NCBI GenBank assembly: GCA_937941095.1 | Contig: CALDYJ010000147.1 | Coordinates: forward strand, 1 to 42,015 | Origin: an uncultured Saprospiraceae bacterium | Lineage (GTDB): Bacteria; Bacteroidota; Bacteroidia; Chitinophagales; Saprospiraceae | DNA length: 42,015 nucleotides | Direction: 5' to 3' | In this document: piece by piece, positions 7,201-16,800 of the stretch | Numbering within the stretch: the first letter of the stretch is position 1 | How the letters are laid out: each line of letters starts with the position of its first letter | Translations under genes and position numbers: made by a program | The notes under the pieces: generated by a model | What the model saw: the letters and a program-made list of their open reading frames with translations, nothing else | Told to the model about the DNA's origin: nothing | Database searches by the model: none

Positions 7201-8961
7201 ATGAAAGGATTAAAAGTTATAGGACTAGTTATATTCATTTTAGGTTTGCTTGTTTTTACCTTTTCTATGTTTTCCAGCCAGCATGAATTAAATCCAAGCT
7301 TAATTAAAAGTTATGTTCCGTCTGAATCTCATCAAGCTGCTTTGATCAAAAGTTTAGGAGCTCAATCCCTTAAATCTTCAAGTAACTTTGAATTCGTAAG
7401 TCAGCTTCAAGCTTTGATGAGTCAAGCAAGAGACAATGGCGAAAAGATTGAACCCTGGCAAGAAAAAAATTACCTAACTGCCTTGACAAAAGCCTCTACA
7501 CAAGGACCTCTTTACGGCAGAAGTAAATTAGCATTGTGGTTAAGTATTATCCTTGCCGCCTTTGGAGCGCTACTATCTTTTCTTCCAGATTTGAAATTGC
7601 TGCCGGGGATTAAAAACAATGGAATATACCACAGCAGCGCAACTCGAGGTTTAAATCTTTATACTAGGTATTTTTTACTTGGAGCAGTAGTTTTAACAAT
7701 TATTCTTTATGCCTTAGGGCAATCTATGTTATTAATTCTTTCGTTACTTGTAAGCTTAGGGCTAATAGCCTTCTTTGTTATTAGAAGCGAAAAGAATCAC
7801 AATGGAAGCAAAGCTCGCTCTGCTTCTGTTTCTCCTATTGCTTGGATTGGGATGATTACTGGGGCTTACTTAATTTGTTTCTATATTTTGCTTTACTTTT
7901 TTCCATACTACATTACTAATTGGATGAAAATGCTAGATCCAGTAAGTCAGTCTCTCAGTGGATATCCTGCAAGCGAATGGTTTGTCTATGGCTTTTTATA
8001 TTGTGTTGTTATGGTGGTTATGGGGATAAGAATGTTGATAAAATATAGGCATAATAAATATCAATTGCTCAGAACTTTATCCGTAATCTTTTTTCAACTC
8101 TGTTTTGCTTTTTTATTGCCCGAGATAATGCTTCGATTGAATCAACCATACATGGATTTTAAAAATGCATGGCCTTTGGATTATGACTTTTTCACCAAAG
8201 ATGAGCTGAATAAATTAGTAGGACAAGGATCCGAAGTTGCGCTGGCCGGTTTCACAAGTAACATCGGAACAATGATGTTGATTTGGGGGATCGTTTTCGC
8301 TTTAATAATAGTCCCTCTTTTAACTTATTTTTTTGGTAAGCGATGGTACTGTTCATGGGTATGTGGTTGTGGTGGATTAGCCGAAACTTTAGGTGACCCT
8401 TATCGTCAATTATCTGATAAAAGTTTGAGAGCATGGAAGATTGAAAGATATGTCATCCATGGCGTAGCGGTCTTTGCCATATTAATGACAGGAGTTGTCT
8501 TGTACCAATACCTTACCGGAAATGATCAAATTCTTTTTCTGAATGCTTACAGTGTAAAAAGTTGGTACGGCTTTATGATCGGAGCAATGTTTTCAGGAAT
8601 TGTTGGAACAGGATTTTATCCTTTGATGGGAAATAGAATGTGGTGCAGATATGGTTGCCCCCTCACTGCTCTTATGGGGATTGTGCAAAGATTTAAATCT
8701 CGTTTTAGAATTACGACAAATGGAGGCCAATGCATCTCTTGTGGAAATTGTTCCACCTATTGCGAAATGGGAATTGACGTAAGAGCCTACGCCCAAAAAG
8801 GTCAAAACATAGTTCGAGCTTCCTGTGTTGGTTGTGGTATTTGCTCAGCTGTCTGTCCCAGAGGAGTTTTGAAGCTAGAAAACGGAACAGTTGATATAGG
8901 CCATAGAACCACAGATTTGAAGGCCATTCATATTTCTGAAAACGATATTAGCTTACTTTAA
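7201..8961 (+). CDS. polytopic membrane protein with two 4Fe-4S clusters (NapH/NosR/CcoG-like)
   Basis: This 586-residue protein has an N-terminal membrane segment (about 5-25), a soluble loop to about 105, then about nine further membrane segments. Between the later ones lie NapH-type cysteine motifs, CSWVCGCGG (C384, C388, C390) and CRYGCP (C482, C486). The cytoplasmic C-terminus carries two ferredoxin motifs, CISCGNCSTYC (C511-C521) and CVGCGICSAVCP (C542-C552). Family members move electrons between quinol or flavin donors and periplasmic acceptors. It overlaps functionally with the flavoprotein one base upstream. The N-terminal loop before the NapH-like part is longer than in plain NapH. 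No nap, nos or cbb3 oxidase genes are nearby, so the pathway is open. Confidence 0.83.
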   Translation: MKGLKVIGLVIFILGLLVFTFSMFSSQHELNPSLIKSYVPSESHQAALIKSLGAQSLKSSSNFEFVSQLQALMSQARDNGEKIEPWQEKNYLTALTKASTQGPLYGRSKLALWLSIILAAFGALLSFLPDLKLLPGIKNNGIYHSSATRGLNLYTRYFLLGAVVLTIILYALGQSMLLILSLLVSLGLIAFFVIRSEKNHNGSKARSASVSPIAWIGMITGAYLICFYILLYFFPYYITNWMKMLDPVSQSLSGYPASEWFVYGFLYCVVMVVMGIRMLIKYRHNKYQLLRTLSVIFFQLCFAFLLPEIMLRLNQPYMDFKNAWPLDYDFFTKDELNKLVGQGSEVALAGFTSNIGTMMLIWGIVFALIIVPLLTYFFGKRWYCSWVCGCGGLAETLGDPYRQLSDKSLRAWKIERYVIHGVAVFAILMTGVVLYQYLTGNDQILFLNAYSVKSWYGFMIGAMFSGIVGTGFYPLMGNRMWCRYGCPLTALMGIVQRFKSRFRITTNGGQCISCGNCSTYCEMGIDVRAYAQKGQNIVRASCVGCGICSAVCPRGVLKLENGTVDIGHRTTDLKAIHISENDISLL

Positions 8962-9007
8962 TCCTGGAATTTCGAATAATCGATAATTTTTAATCCGAAC
9001 TTTCTAA

Positions 9008-10006
9008 TTAACGACTAAAATCAATTTCTGTATTGTCTCCAATATTTAAACTTTGACTGTGTCCTTTGATGGCAGCATCATTTCCGACAATTGATTCTTT
9101 CAATAAGACATCTTCGATAGATGCATAGTTACCAATGATTGAATTTTTTACAATGGAATGATTGATCATCACATTGTCTCCTATGGTTACATGTGGTCCA
9201 ATGATAGAGTTTTGTATCGAACAATCTTTTCCTATAGCCACTGGATTGATAATAATGGTGTTGTCAAAAACGGGTATGTTTCCTGAGCCATAGCCTTCTT
9301 CATCTAAAAGCTTGGAATTGGTTTCAAGTAATATTTCTTTTTTACCACAATCAAACCAATTGTTCACTTTTATGGTTTTTATTTTTGTTCCTGTGCTAAT
9401 GATGTCCATAATACCATCGGTAAGTTGAATTTCGCCATGAGTTCTCTTATCGTTTTTGATGTTTAATTCGATGGCATCTAGTAATTCATTTACTTCCTTT
9501 AATTTATATAAACCAACCATTGCTAAATTCGACTTTGGAATTTTAGGTTTCTCCATGACACGTTTTACGAAACCATCTTCTCCCAAATCTACAACTCCAA
9601 AATCTCGTGGGTTGTTAACAGTTTTAACACCTAGTATGGAATATTCAGCATTTAAGAACTTTTCAAAATCAAGATCCAGAATGGTATCACCCAAGAATAT
9701 TAAAATTTCATCGCAATCTTTAATGCTTTCTTTGGCAACATAAATTGCATGCCCAAGACCTTGGCGACTTTGCTGGACAACAAATTCCTTTTTTAACATT
9801 GGATACTTATTCTCTATATGAAGCTGTATCTTTTCACCTAAGTAACCAATCACAAAAACAAACTCTTCAATTCCGACTTCCATGAGTTGATCTACAATCA
9901 ATTCTATAATGGGTTTTCCAGCTACTGGAATCAATGGTTTTGGTTGGGTATAGGTTAAAGGCCTCAACCTTGTTCCTGCTCCTGCTACTGGTATTATCGC
10001 TTTCAT
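9008..10006 (-). CDS. sugar-1-phosphate nucleotidyltransferase with left-handed beta-helix tail
   Basis: This 332-residue enzyme links a sugar-1-phosphate to a nucleotide. The N-terminal signature GAGTRLRPLTYTQPKPLIP (from residue 9) is the nucleotide and phosphate binding loop of the RmlA/GMP-pyrophosphorylase family. LGDT near residue 105 supplies a metal-binding Asp. From about residue 250 the sequence follows a hexapeptide pattern of Ile/Val every six residues (IGKDCS, IGDNVM, IGNYAS), predicting a left-handed beta helix as in long-form glucose-1-phosphate thymidylyltransferases. Substrate (glucose or mannose, dTTP, UTP or GTP) cannot be decided from sequence. It is convergent with the Fe-S gene and divergent from the thioesterase gene; no sugar pathway gene adjoins it. 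Confidence 0.87.
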   Translation of the reverse strand: MKAIIPVAGAGTRLRPLTYTQPKPLIPVAGKPIIELIVDQLMEVGIEEFVFVIGYLGEKIQLHIENKYPMLKKEFVVQQSRQGLGHAIYVAKESIKDCDEILIFLGDTILDLDFEKFLNAEYSILGVKTVNNPRDFGVVDLGEDGFVKRVMEKPKIPKSNLAMVGLYKLKEVNELLDAIELNIKNDKRTHGEIQLTDGIMDIISTGTKIKTIKVNNWFDCGKKEILLETNSKLLDEEGYGSGNIPVFDNTIIINPVAIGKDCSIQNSIIGPHVTIGDNVMINHSIVKNSIIGNYASIEDVLLKESIVGNDAAIKGHSQSLNIGDNTEIDFSR

Positions 10007-10128
10007 ACTAAGAACAATTATTGTTTATTCCCACAAATTAGTATTTATCTTTTGTACGAAGTAAAGAATTGGATTGTTTATTTTTAGGTTTACATGGTAT
10101 TATAAATTAAAATTTGTAAGTTTTATAA

Positions 10129-10584
10129 ATGAGTTATACTAAATCATTTGAAATTAGATGGACTGACATCGATGCTAACAGACACGTGACTAGTGTTGCA
10201 TATGCAATTTATGTCGTTGAAACAAGACTAGCCTATATGACAGAGCACGGCTTTAATCAACAAAAGTTACAGGAGCTTGATATAGGTCCCGTGGTCTTAC
10301 ATGAAGAATACTTTTATCTGAAAGAAGTAAATCCTGATGATAAAATTAAAGTGAGCTTAGAGTTGAAAGGAATGACACAAGATAAAAGATTTTACAAATT
10401 TCTGCAGACTGTAGAAAACAGTAAAAATGAAAAATGTGTATCTTGCTTATGTACTTTTTGCTGGTTGGATCTAAAAACAAGAAAGGTATGTATTCCTCCT
10501 GCGGATTTATTAAGTCTTTTTGAAAGGCTTCCACCTACTCATGATTATAAAGTCCTCACTAAAGAAGATATGCCAAGATTCTGA
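10129..10584 (+). CDS. 4-hydroxybenzoyl-CoA-type acyl-CoA thioesterase
   Basis: This 151-residue single-domain hotdog-fold protein has the family signature RWTDIDANRHVTSVAY (residues 10-25). D13 and D15 are candidate catalytic acids, and the conserved RH stands where GHV occurs in other members. Members hydrolyse acyl-CoA thioesters in the cytoplasm and act as homotetramers. The length is typical. Its stop lies only 3 bp from the stop of the convergent unknown gene, with no visible terminator between them. Substrate unknown. Confidence 0.85.
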   Translation: MSYTKSFEIRWTDIDANRHVTSVAYAIYVVETRLAYMTEHGFNQQKLQELDIGPVVLHEEYFYLKEVNPDDKIKVSLELKGMTQDKRFYKFLQTVENSKNEKCVSCLCTFCWLDLKTRKVCIPPADLLSLFERLPPTHDYKVLTKEDMPRF

Positions 10585-10587
10585 TTT

Positions 10588-11148
10588 TTATCTCCAAGAA
10601 AAATAAAGGATGAGAATGATAGCAAAAAAAATGGCGAAGATAAAAATTGAAGAAATTCCCTTAGTATGATTTTGACTTAATCCAACCATAGCTTCTCTCC
10701 AGTTTAATCCTTTGATGATATGCTCTCTTCCCAAAACCAAATATCGGCTTTTACCAAGAGACCTTTGATCTCCAGGTTTTTGTAAAATCATGTACTCTCC
10801 GTTTAAAAATTCCAGATCATATAATTCCATCTGTACAAATTCACCAACGTGTTTTTCAAGAATTATTTTATTGGATTCTAATGCTTTCCAAACTCCTTTT
10901 TCCAAATTTCCATTTATGGAGTAAAAATATTCATTAGCATCTTTGAAGAAGTGTAAAATAGATTCTCCGAAGTCATCCTCATCTTTTATCTCTTTCCATG
11001 GAAAATCTCCTGTATAATATTCTTCTTCATTTAAGTCTTCACTCCAATGTTTGATTTCAGGGATCAAATCATCAAGATAATCGTCCATATTAGCATAATC
11101 TGCTAATAATGATTCTTCTTCGTTGTTTTTTAGTGAAAGCTTTGTCAA
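10588..11148 (-). CDS. unknown tail-anchored protein, last gene of the carotenoid operon
   Basis: I do not recognise this 186-residue protein. The N-terminal half is acidic and rich in Asp/Glu/Tyr/Trp, the middle (about 85-150) alternates hydrophobic and charged residues like a beta-rich domain, and residues about 163-185 form one hydrophobic segment ending FSWR. This predicts a cytoplasmic domain held by a C-terminal membrane anchor. The longest frame starts at TTG (11146-11148), 19 bp after crtZ; an ATG at codon 21 is the alternative. Spacing and strand place it in the crtD-cruF-crtZ transcript, so a role in carotenoid synthesis or placement is possible but only inferred. Confidence 0.65.
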   Translation of the reverse strand: MTKLSLKNNEEESLLADYANMDDYLDDLIPEIKHWSEDLNEEEYYTGDFPWKEIKDEDDFGESILHFFKDANEYFYSINGNLEKGVWKALESNKIILEKHVGEFVQMELYDLEFLNGEYMILQKPGDQRSLGKSRYLVLGREHIIKGLNWREAMVGLSQNHTKGISSIFIFAIFFAIILILYFSWR

Positions 11149-11167
11149 TTTTTTATGACTAAGATAA

Positions 11168-11650
11168 TCAATGATTTGATTTCTTGAGCGTCCTTTTTTT
11201 AAAGTATTTAGGATTTACAATAAGTAAACCAAAAGATTCGCAATCCTCTTTTGTTTGCTTCGCATGATGAGAGCCATGAGCTCTAAGTATTCCTCTCGAA
11301 TAGTTTCCATCTAATTGCCTAAACCACTTAAATCTTCTGTGGATATATACATCGTGGATCAAAAAATAAATTAAACCATAAATGGATATCCCAATTCCTA
11401 TGAATGTTAATAAAAACCACTTTGGATAACTTAATCCGATGATGTAACATAAAGCTGATGGAATGGCAAAAACTAAAAAAAAGAGATCATTTTTCTCAAA
11501 AAAACCTTCTTTTTCGTGATGGGGCTTATGATGATCTTCATGCCAGTTCCATAAGAAACCGTGCATAATGAATTTATGGGCAAACCACGCCACAAACTCC
11601 ATAAAGGCTACTGAAGCTAAAGTGATAAATATGTATAAAATTATGTTCAT
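11168..11650 (-). CDS. crtZ: beta-carotene 3-hydroxylase, CrtZ type
   Basis: This 160-residue di-iron membrane hydroxylase adds the 3-hydroxyl to beta rings of carotenoids. The histidine clusters of the fatty acid hydroxylase superfamily are all present: HKFIMH (H25, H30), HEDHH (H37, H40, H41), HDVYIH, and HGSHH near the end. Four hydrophobic segments fit the CrtZ topology. Its start overlaps the cruF stop by 4 bp (ATGA), indicating translational coupling. Length is typical for bacterial CrtZ. Confidence 0.92.
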   Translation of the reverse strand: MNIILYIFITLASVAFMEFVAWFAHKFIMHGFLWNWHEDHHKPHHEKEGFFEKNDLFFLVFAIPSALCYIIGLSYPKWFLLTFIGIGISIYGLIYFLIHDVYIHRRFKWFRQLDGNYSRGILRAHGSHHAKQTKEDCESFGLLIVNPKYFKKRTLKKSNH

Positions 11651-12294
11651 AATAAAAAACTCAATACCCCAAAAAAGATGAATTGTAAAGCTAACAAGAC
11701 TATAGCTACAATGTTCGTTCTTTGTTTAATAAATTTAAAAAATATCAGCAATAAGGCAAAGGCTATAATGTACCAGGATATGTAGTTTTGGATGGGGATA
11801 ACATCTGAAGCCCAAGTCCAAAAGTCTAACTTCACTGCCACTGGTTCAATTAAGTAATCTAATAACAACAATATCCCACTTCCTATTGCTGATTTTAAGA
11901 CAATGTTTTTTTCTCTCACATAAAAGTTAACAAAACAACCCACACAATAAATAAGCATTAACCAATTTATCCCAATGATAGGAGGAGTTCCTGCTATCTT
12001 AGGCCCTAATGTATTTCCATAACTATAAGATCCAAATGGTAAGCCTGTATTTATACCAACTACTTCAATTAAAAAACCAATGGAAAATACAGTTAACATA
12101 AAATGCCACATTTTGGTAGCTGTCTTGTCTTGAAAAATAAAAATTATAAAGACGCTTATCATTAAATTTACGGGAGTCAATGGTAAAAATTTAGCTTGAT
12201 TAAAGAAAGCTATTCCAATTATTCCGACCACATATAAGATCACTAATATGCCTATGGCAAAAAGCTCTTTTTTACTTGTATTAAATTTTGCCAT
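11647..12294 (-). CDS. cruF: carotenoid 1,2-hydratase, CruF-like (DUF422) membrane protein
   Basis: This 215-residue protein has about seven membrane segments. The family motifs are visible: PFGSYSYG then LGPKIAGTPPIIGINWLM (about residues 80-105), and DYLIEPVAVKLDFWTW followed by IPIQNYISWY (about 145-175). CruF hydrates the psi end of gamma-carotene at C1',2' in cyanobacteria and Bacteroidota. Some DUF422 proteins act as bisanhydrobacterioruberin hydratase instead. It overlaps crtD upstream by one base and crtZ downstream by four. This tight coupling with CrtD, which uses hydroxylated ends, supports the hydratase call. Confidence 0.8.
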   Translation of the reverse strand: MAKFNTSKKELFAIGILVILYVVGIIGIAFFNQAKFLPLTPVNLMISVFIIFIFQDKTATKMWHFMLTVFSIGFLIEVVGINTGLPFGSYSYGNTLGPKIAGTPPIIGINWLMLIYCVGCFVNFYVREKNIVLKSAIGSGILLLLDYLIEPVAVKLDFWTWASDVIPIQNYISWYIIAFALLLIFFKFIKQRTNIVAIVLLALQFIFFGVLSFLL

Positions 12295-13754
12295 TAAAGG
12301 ATTTTAAAATTATCGTCTACAATTTTCGCCGATAAAAGGCATAGTGGAATACCACCACCCGGATGTACAGAACCTCCGCAAAAGTATAAATTATTTAACT
12401 GCTGACTAAAATTAGAATGTCGCATAAATGCCGCCCATTTACTGTCCGAACTGTTTCCATACAAAGCTCCTAGATGCGATGAAGTTTTCAATTCTATGCT
12501 CCGTGGATCTAAAGTCTCTTCACAAGTGATGAACTTTTCGATGTCCGTTTTTAAGATCCTATTTATTTTTTCAATGGTATTTCTTCGAATCACTTTTATC
12601 ATTTCGTCCCAAGATTGGCTTTGATTGTTTGGAACATTGATCATTACAAACCAGTTTTCACAATTTGCTGGTGCGTCATCTTGTTTATATTTTTTAGAGA
12701 TGTTAATGTATACCGTCGGATCTTCATAAACGCCTCCTTCTTCAATAGATTGAAATTCTTTTTCGTAATTGTTTGAAAATAGGATGTTATGCACATCCAG
12801 TTGTGGAAAAGTCTTTTTGATTCCCCAGTAGAAAATTAAGGCAGAAGAAGATTTTTTTTGAGATAGAATTCTTTTCGGGGCTTTTATACCCGGAATTAAT
12901 TTTTTATAAGTATTGAAAACATCCATATTAGAAATGATTGCTTCGTAAGGGATGTTAGTTTTGTCGACAATCAATCCGCAAACACTTTTTTCTTTTATGC
13001 TTATCTGCTCAACTTTTTTATTAAAGTAAAAATTGACTCCAAGATCTTTCGCAAGTTGAACCAATGAACTCGTGATTGAAAACATGCCTTGCTTTGGGAC
13101 AAAAGCCCCAATGTTGTATTCGAAATGTGGAATCACACTCATGATCCCTGGCGTTTGATAAGGGTTGGAACCATTATAAGTGGCATACCTATTTAAAAGT
13201 TGAATAAGTTTTGGGTGTTTAGCCAGTTTTGTATTGACGGAATTCATATTAGTGAAAAGGTCTAATCTCGGTCCAGCCATCAATCCTTTTAAGGCTTCAA
13301 GATTTGTCCATGTATTTATTTTATGTAATGAATTTTCTAAAAAAATCTTTCCACATAAGTCATATTTTTTTTGGCTATCTTTAAGTATTTTATAAATGAC
13401 ATCTCCATCAATTCCGAAGGCACGTTTGATTTCAGCTGCTAGCATTTTTTTTTCTGCATAAGCAGTTAGTGTTGTTCCATCCTCCCAAAAATATTCGCAA
13501 ATAGTAGATAACCTTTCATATTCAAAATAATCACTAGTACTTTTGCCAGCTAAAGAAAATAAATCCTCAACATACTGTGGCATGGTAAAAAGTGAAGGGC
13601 CAGCATCAAAGCGATATTTTTCTATGTAAAATTCTGAAAGCTTTCCTCCTGGGTATGAATTACTTTCATAGACATGAACTTGATGACCTTTTATGGCCAT
13701 TCTAATGGAACAGGCTATTCCTGCAATTCCCGAACCTATGATTGCTAATTTCAA
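12294..13754 (-). CDS. crtD: 1-hydroxycarotenoid 3,4-desaturase, CrtD type (phytoene desaturase family)
   Basis: This 486-residue FAD enzyme of the CrtI family opens with the dinucleotide motif IIGSGIAGIACSIRMA (from residue 5) and the family block YPGGKLSEFYIEKYRFDAGP (about 39-58). The C-terminus has FCGGSVHPGGGIPLCLLSAK, the FAD-contacting block. RFDAGPSLFTMP and GGSVHPGGGIPLC look more like CrtD of saproxanthin/myxol producers than like CrtI, and the neighbour CruF would supply its hydroxylated substrate. CrtI remains an alternative. The start is TTG (13752-13754): no upstream ATG exists in frame before a stop, and the Rossmann motif begins at once. Confidence 0.8.
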   Translation of the reverse strand: MKLAIIGSGIAGIACSIRMAIKGHQVHVYESNSYPGGKLSEFYIEKYRFDAGPSLFTMPQYVEDLFSLAGKSTSDYFEYERLSTICEYFWEDGTTLTAYAEKKMLAAEIKRAFGIDGDVIYKILKDSQKKYDLCGKIFLENSLHKINTWTNLEALKGLMAGPRLDLFTNMNSVNTKLAKHPKLIQLLNRYATYNGSNPYQTPGIMSVIPHFEYNIGAFVPKQGMFSITSSLVQLAKDLGVNFYFNKKVEQISIKEKSVCGLIVDKTNIPYEAIISNMDVFNTYKKLIPGIKAPKRILSQKKSSSALIFYWGIKKTFPQLDVHNILFSNNYEKEFQSIEEGGVYEDPTVYINISKKYKQDDAPANCENWFVMINVPNNQSQSWDEMIKVIRRNTIEKINRILKTDIEKFITCEETLDPRSIELKTSSHLGALYGNSSDSKWAAFMRHSNFSQQLNNLYFCGGSVHPGGGIPLCLLSAKIVDDNFKIL

Positions 13755-13827
13755 GCTTTGAGATTTAATTTGTTAAGCTAACACAAAAAACCAAAGCTTG
13801 TTTGATAAGACCTTAAATTATTACTAA

Positions 13828-16800
13828 TTATTTTCCAATTAAGACAGGGATCTTTTTCTCAACGATAGGAAGGCTAACATAAAAATCGGTCCCAATACCA
13901 TACTCTGTTTCAAAACGAATGTTGCCATCAACAGATTCAATTATTTTTTTCGAAATGGCAAGTCCTAGACCTGTACCTGAAGATTTAGTAGTAAAGTTTG
14001 GAACAAAAACTTTTTCTTTCTCTTCATCAGAGATTCCTTTACCATTGTCACTTATCTTTACAATAGCTTTTCCTTCACTTTCATATAGATGAACATTTAC
14101 TTTGCCTTCTTTTCCCTCGGGAATGGCTTGGATTGCATTTTTGATGATGTTATTAAATACACTTACCAAGTGGTTTTTATCTGCATAAACCCAGAGATCG
14201 TTTGCGGGTTTGTCCATGACTAAATCAACCTCTCGAATTTCTGTAAATAAATTGAATACAGTTTCTACCAAAGTATTGATGACAAGCTTTTCATTTTCAG
14301 CACTTGGCATTTTGGCAAAGTTTGAAAATTCTGTAGCTATATTTGCTAAATTGTCGATTTGTTGGATGAGTGTATTAGAAACCCTCTCCATCAGTTCATC
14401 AACATTTTCTGCACCGTTTTTAACAGCATGCATCAAATACTGAATACTTAGCTTCATAGGAGTCAAAGGGTTTTTTATTTCATGAGCTACTTGTTTTGCC
14501 ATTTCTCTCCAGGCTCCTTCTCTTTCTGATTTTGCCAATATTTCGGCACTTTCTCCAATCTTTGCTACCATTTTATTGTATTCGGAAATCAGCGTTCCAA
14601 TTTCATCTTTTGATTTCCATTCGAGCGCTTCATTTCTTCCTCCCAATCTAAAGTTATTTAGTTTTTGTCCTATTACTGAAAGTGGCTTCGTAATGGAATT
14701 TGCCATAGCAATAGCAATCATACCGGCAATCAATAAAAGAAAGACATAAACATTAAGTAGAGTACCCATAAATGTACTCGCATCAGATTGAGTCCTACTG
14801 TTTTCAGAATAATAGGGAAGCCCCAAGTAAGCCAAACTTTCTCCTTGATACCTCATTGGGAGATAGGCTGTCTTATAAGACAAGTTCCCAAGCATTTCGT
14901 TTTCTTGAACAAAATTTTCACGCCCCATATGGTGCAAAGCCATATATGCCGATGGACTCATTTGGCTTGAGATGATCTTGTTGTCAAAAAAATCGGTTTC
15001 TGAACTTTTAACAAGCTCTCCTTTCTTGTTGAACAAATTAATGTCTAGACGGTGTATTTTTGAAATAGCTTTAAGGTCAAGATCAGCAACTAATTTTTCT
15101 TGACCTTGATTTAAACTATCATGTTTGACATTCAAATCTAGCTCATGATTGATGTCTCTAATGACTGAATTGGTCTTTCTTTGAAGCCTCTGCTCATGAT
15201 ATTGCACGTGCGAATTTCTAAAAAAGATAACAGTTACTAAACCAATAATAATAAAAGACAATATAATGATTGAGATAACCGATAATTGTATCCTGTTTTT
15301 TAATGAAGGTTTTCTTATAACATCGAAGCTTAAACTTTTTGGTAAAAAAGATGTCAAGAGGTTTAAGAATCCCATAAAAAGAATCAACACTATTAAAAGT
15401 GCAAACAAATAGGAGAATAGAGATATTGGTTTAATCCAGCCATCTACTTTTTTAGAAATGAAAACTGCATCGCCATTACTTGAATGATAAATGATCTCAG
15501 ATCTCATGTTTTCATTTAATTCAGCATATGAGTTTTCTCCAACTTTTAATTCATCCGCTGTGATGTTCTCTTCATAAATTTTAGAAGACTTAAATACCAG
15601 GTTGTAGTTTTTATAAATAGCATAATCATAAGCATCAATGTTTCGAAGTCCTTTATACGGTTGTGACTTCATCAATTCATTATAAACCTTAGATTGCTCT
15701 CTGTCTTGTTTGAGAATGGTGAGAAAGTAGCTTTGTTTATTTTCTTCGTATGGAAAAGCTAAGCTGTAATCTAAACCACCTTTATTATTATTGCTTTTGT
15801 ATAACTTATTTTCGACTTCAAAGAGCGTATCTAATATTTGACTAGTGTAAGTGTAGTTGTTAAATAAATAAGTATTGCTTGTAAATAAATATTTTAACTC
15901 TTCTTCAACCTCATCGATGCTATAGTCTTTATTTGATTTGATATAAGTACTTAAGTTTTTGTCTAGTATCTTGATGTTTTTTTCTGCGATGAAGTCATCG
16001 TTGACGGAGAGAGTTTTTGCATATTCTTTTCTAAGAGCGATGTCTTTTGTTTTGTTGAAGTTATAGATCATAGAAGATGAAAAGATAGCCATGATTACAA
16101 CCCATATTACCAGCCATGCTAAATTATTTAGTTTGTTGTAGACGAAGATGTCAAACAAAACCATATAGGATATAATAAACAGCAAAAACCTAATAACGTC
16201 AATCTCTAATGAAAAAACACTTAGCATAGGAATAGCTACCAGCGTAGCTGCTCCATAAATTACTTGACGATTCATCTTCGGAAGATCCATCCTCATAATA
16301 ATAAGCATGAGCAAATGACTGAATAAAAACAGACCTAATGAAAGCAGTACGACACCGAGTATGGCAAGCAAGCCTTCGTTGTTAATGTTTAATATATTGT
16401 CGAAATCAAGCTCAATGTTTGAATCTAGAATCAATCCTCTATTTACATTTGCAATATTGACCATGCTCAAGGATATGACTGAGGCATTTAAAAAGGCCAA
16501 TAAATGTTTAATAGGCTTAGAAATGTGGGAGAATCGATATTTGTCAATGTTTCTATGGAAGAATAATATGATCCATAACATCAAAATCAAATTGATTAAA
16601 AAGTCTCCTAATGAACCACTTAAATTTAAATTGACAAAATCTTTATTGAATAATGAAAGTTCAGAAAAACGTTCTGTAAAATTTGTTAAGGCACTAGCAA
16701 TTGTCAAGAATAAAACGATACTAATTAAAAAAGCAGAGCCAATGGCTAAATTGTACTTTTTGGTGATAAATTTTGCATACGAATTTACAAGCATAGCAAA

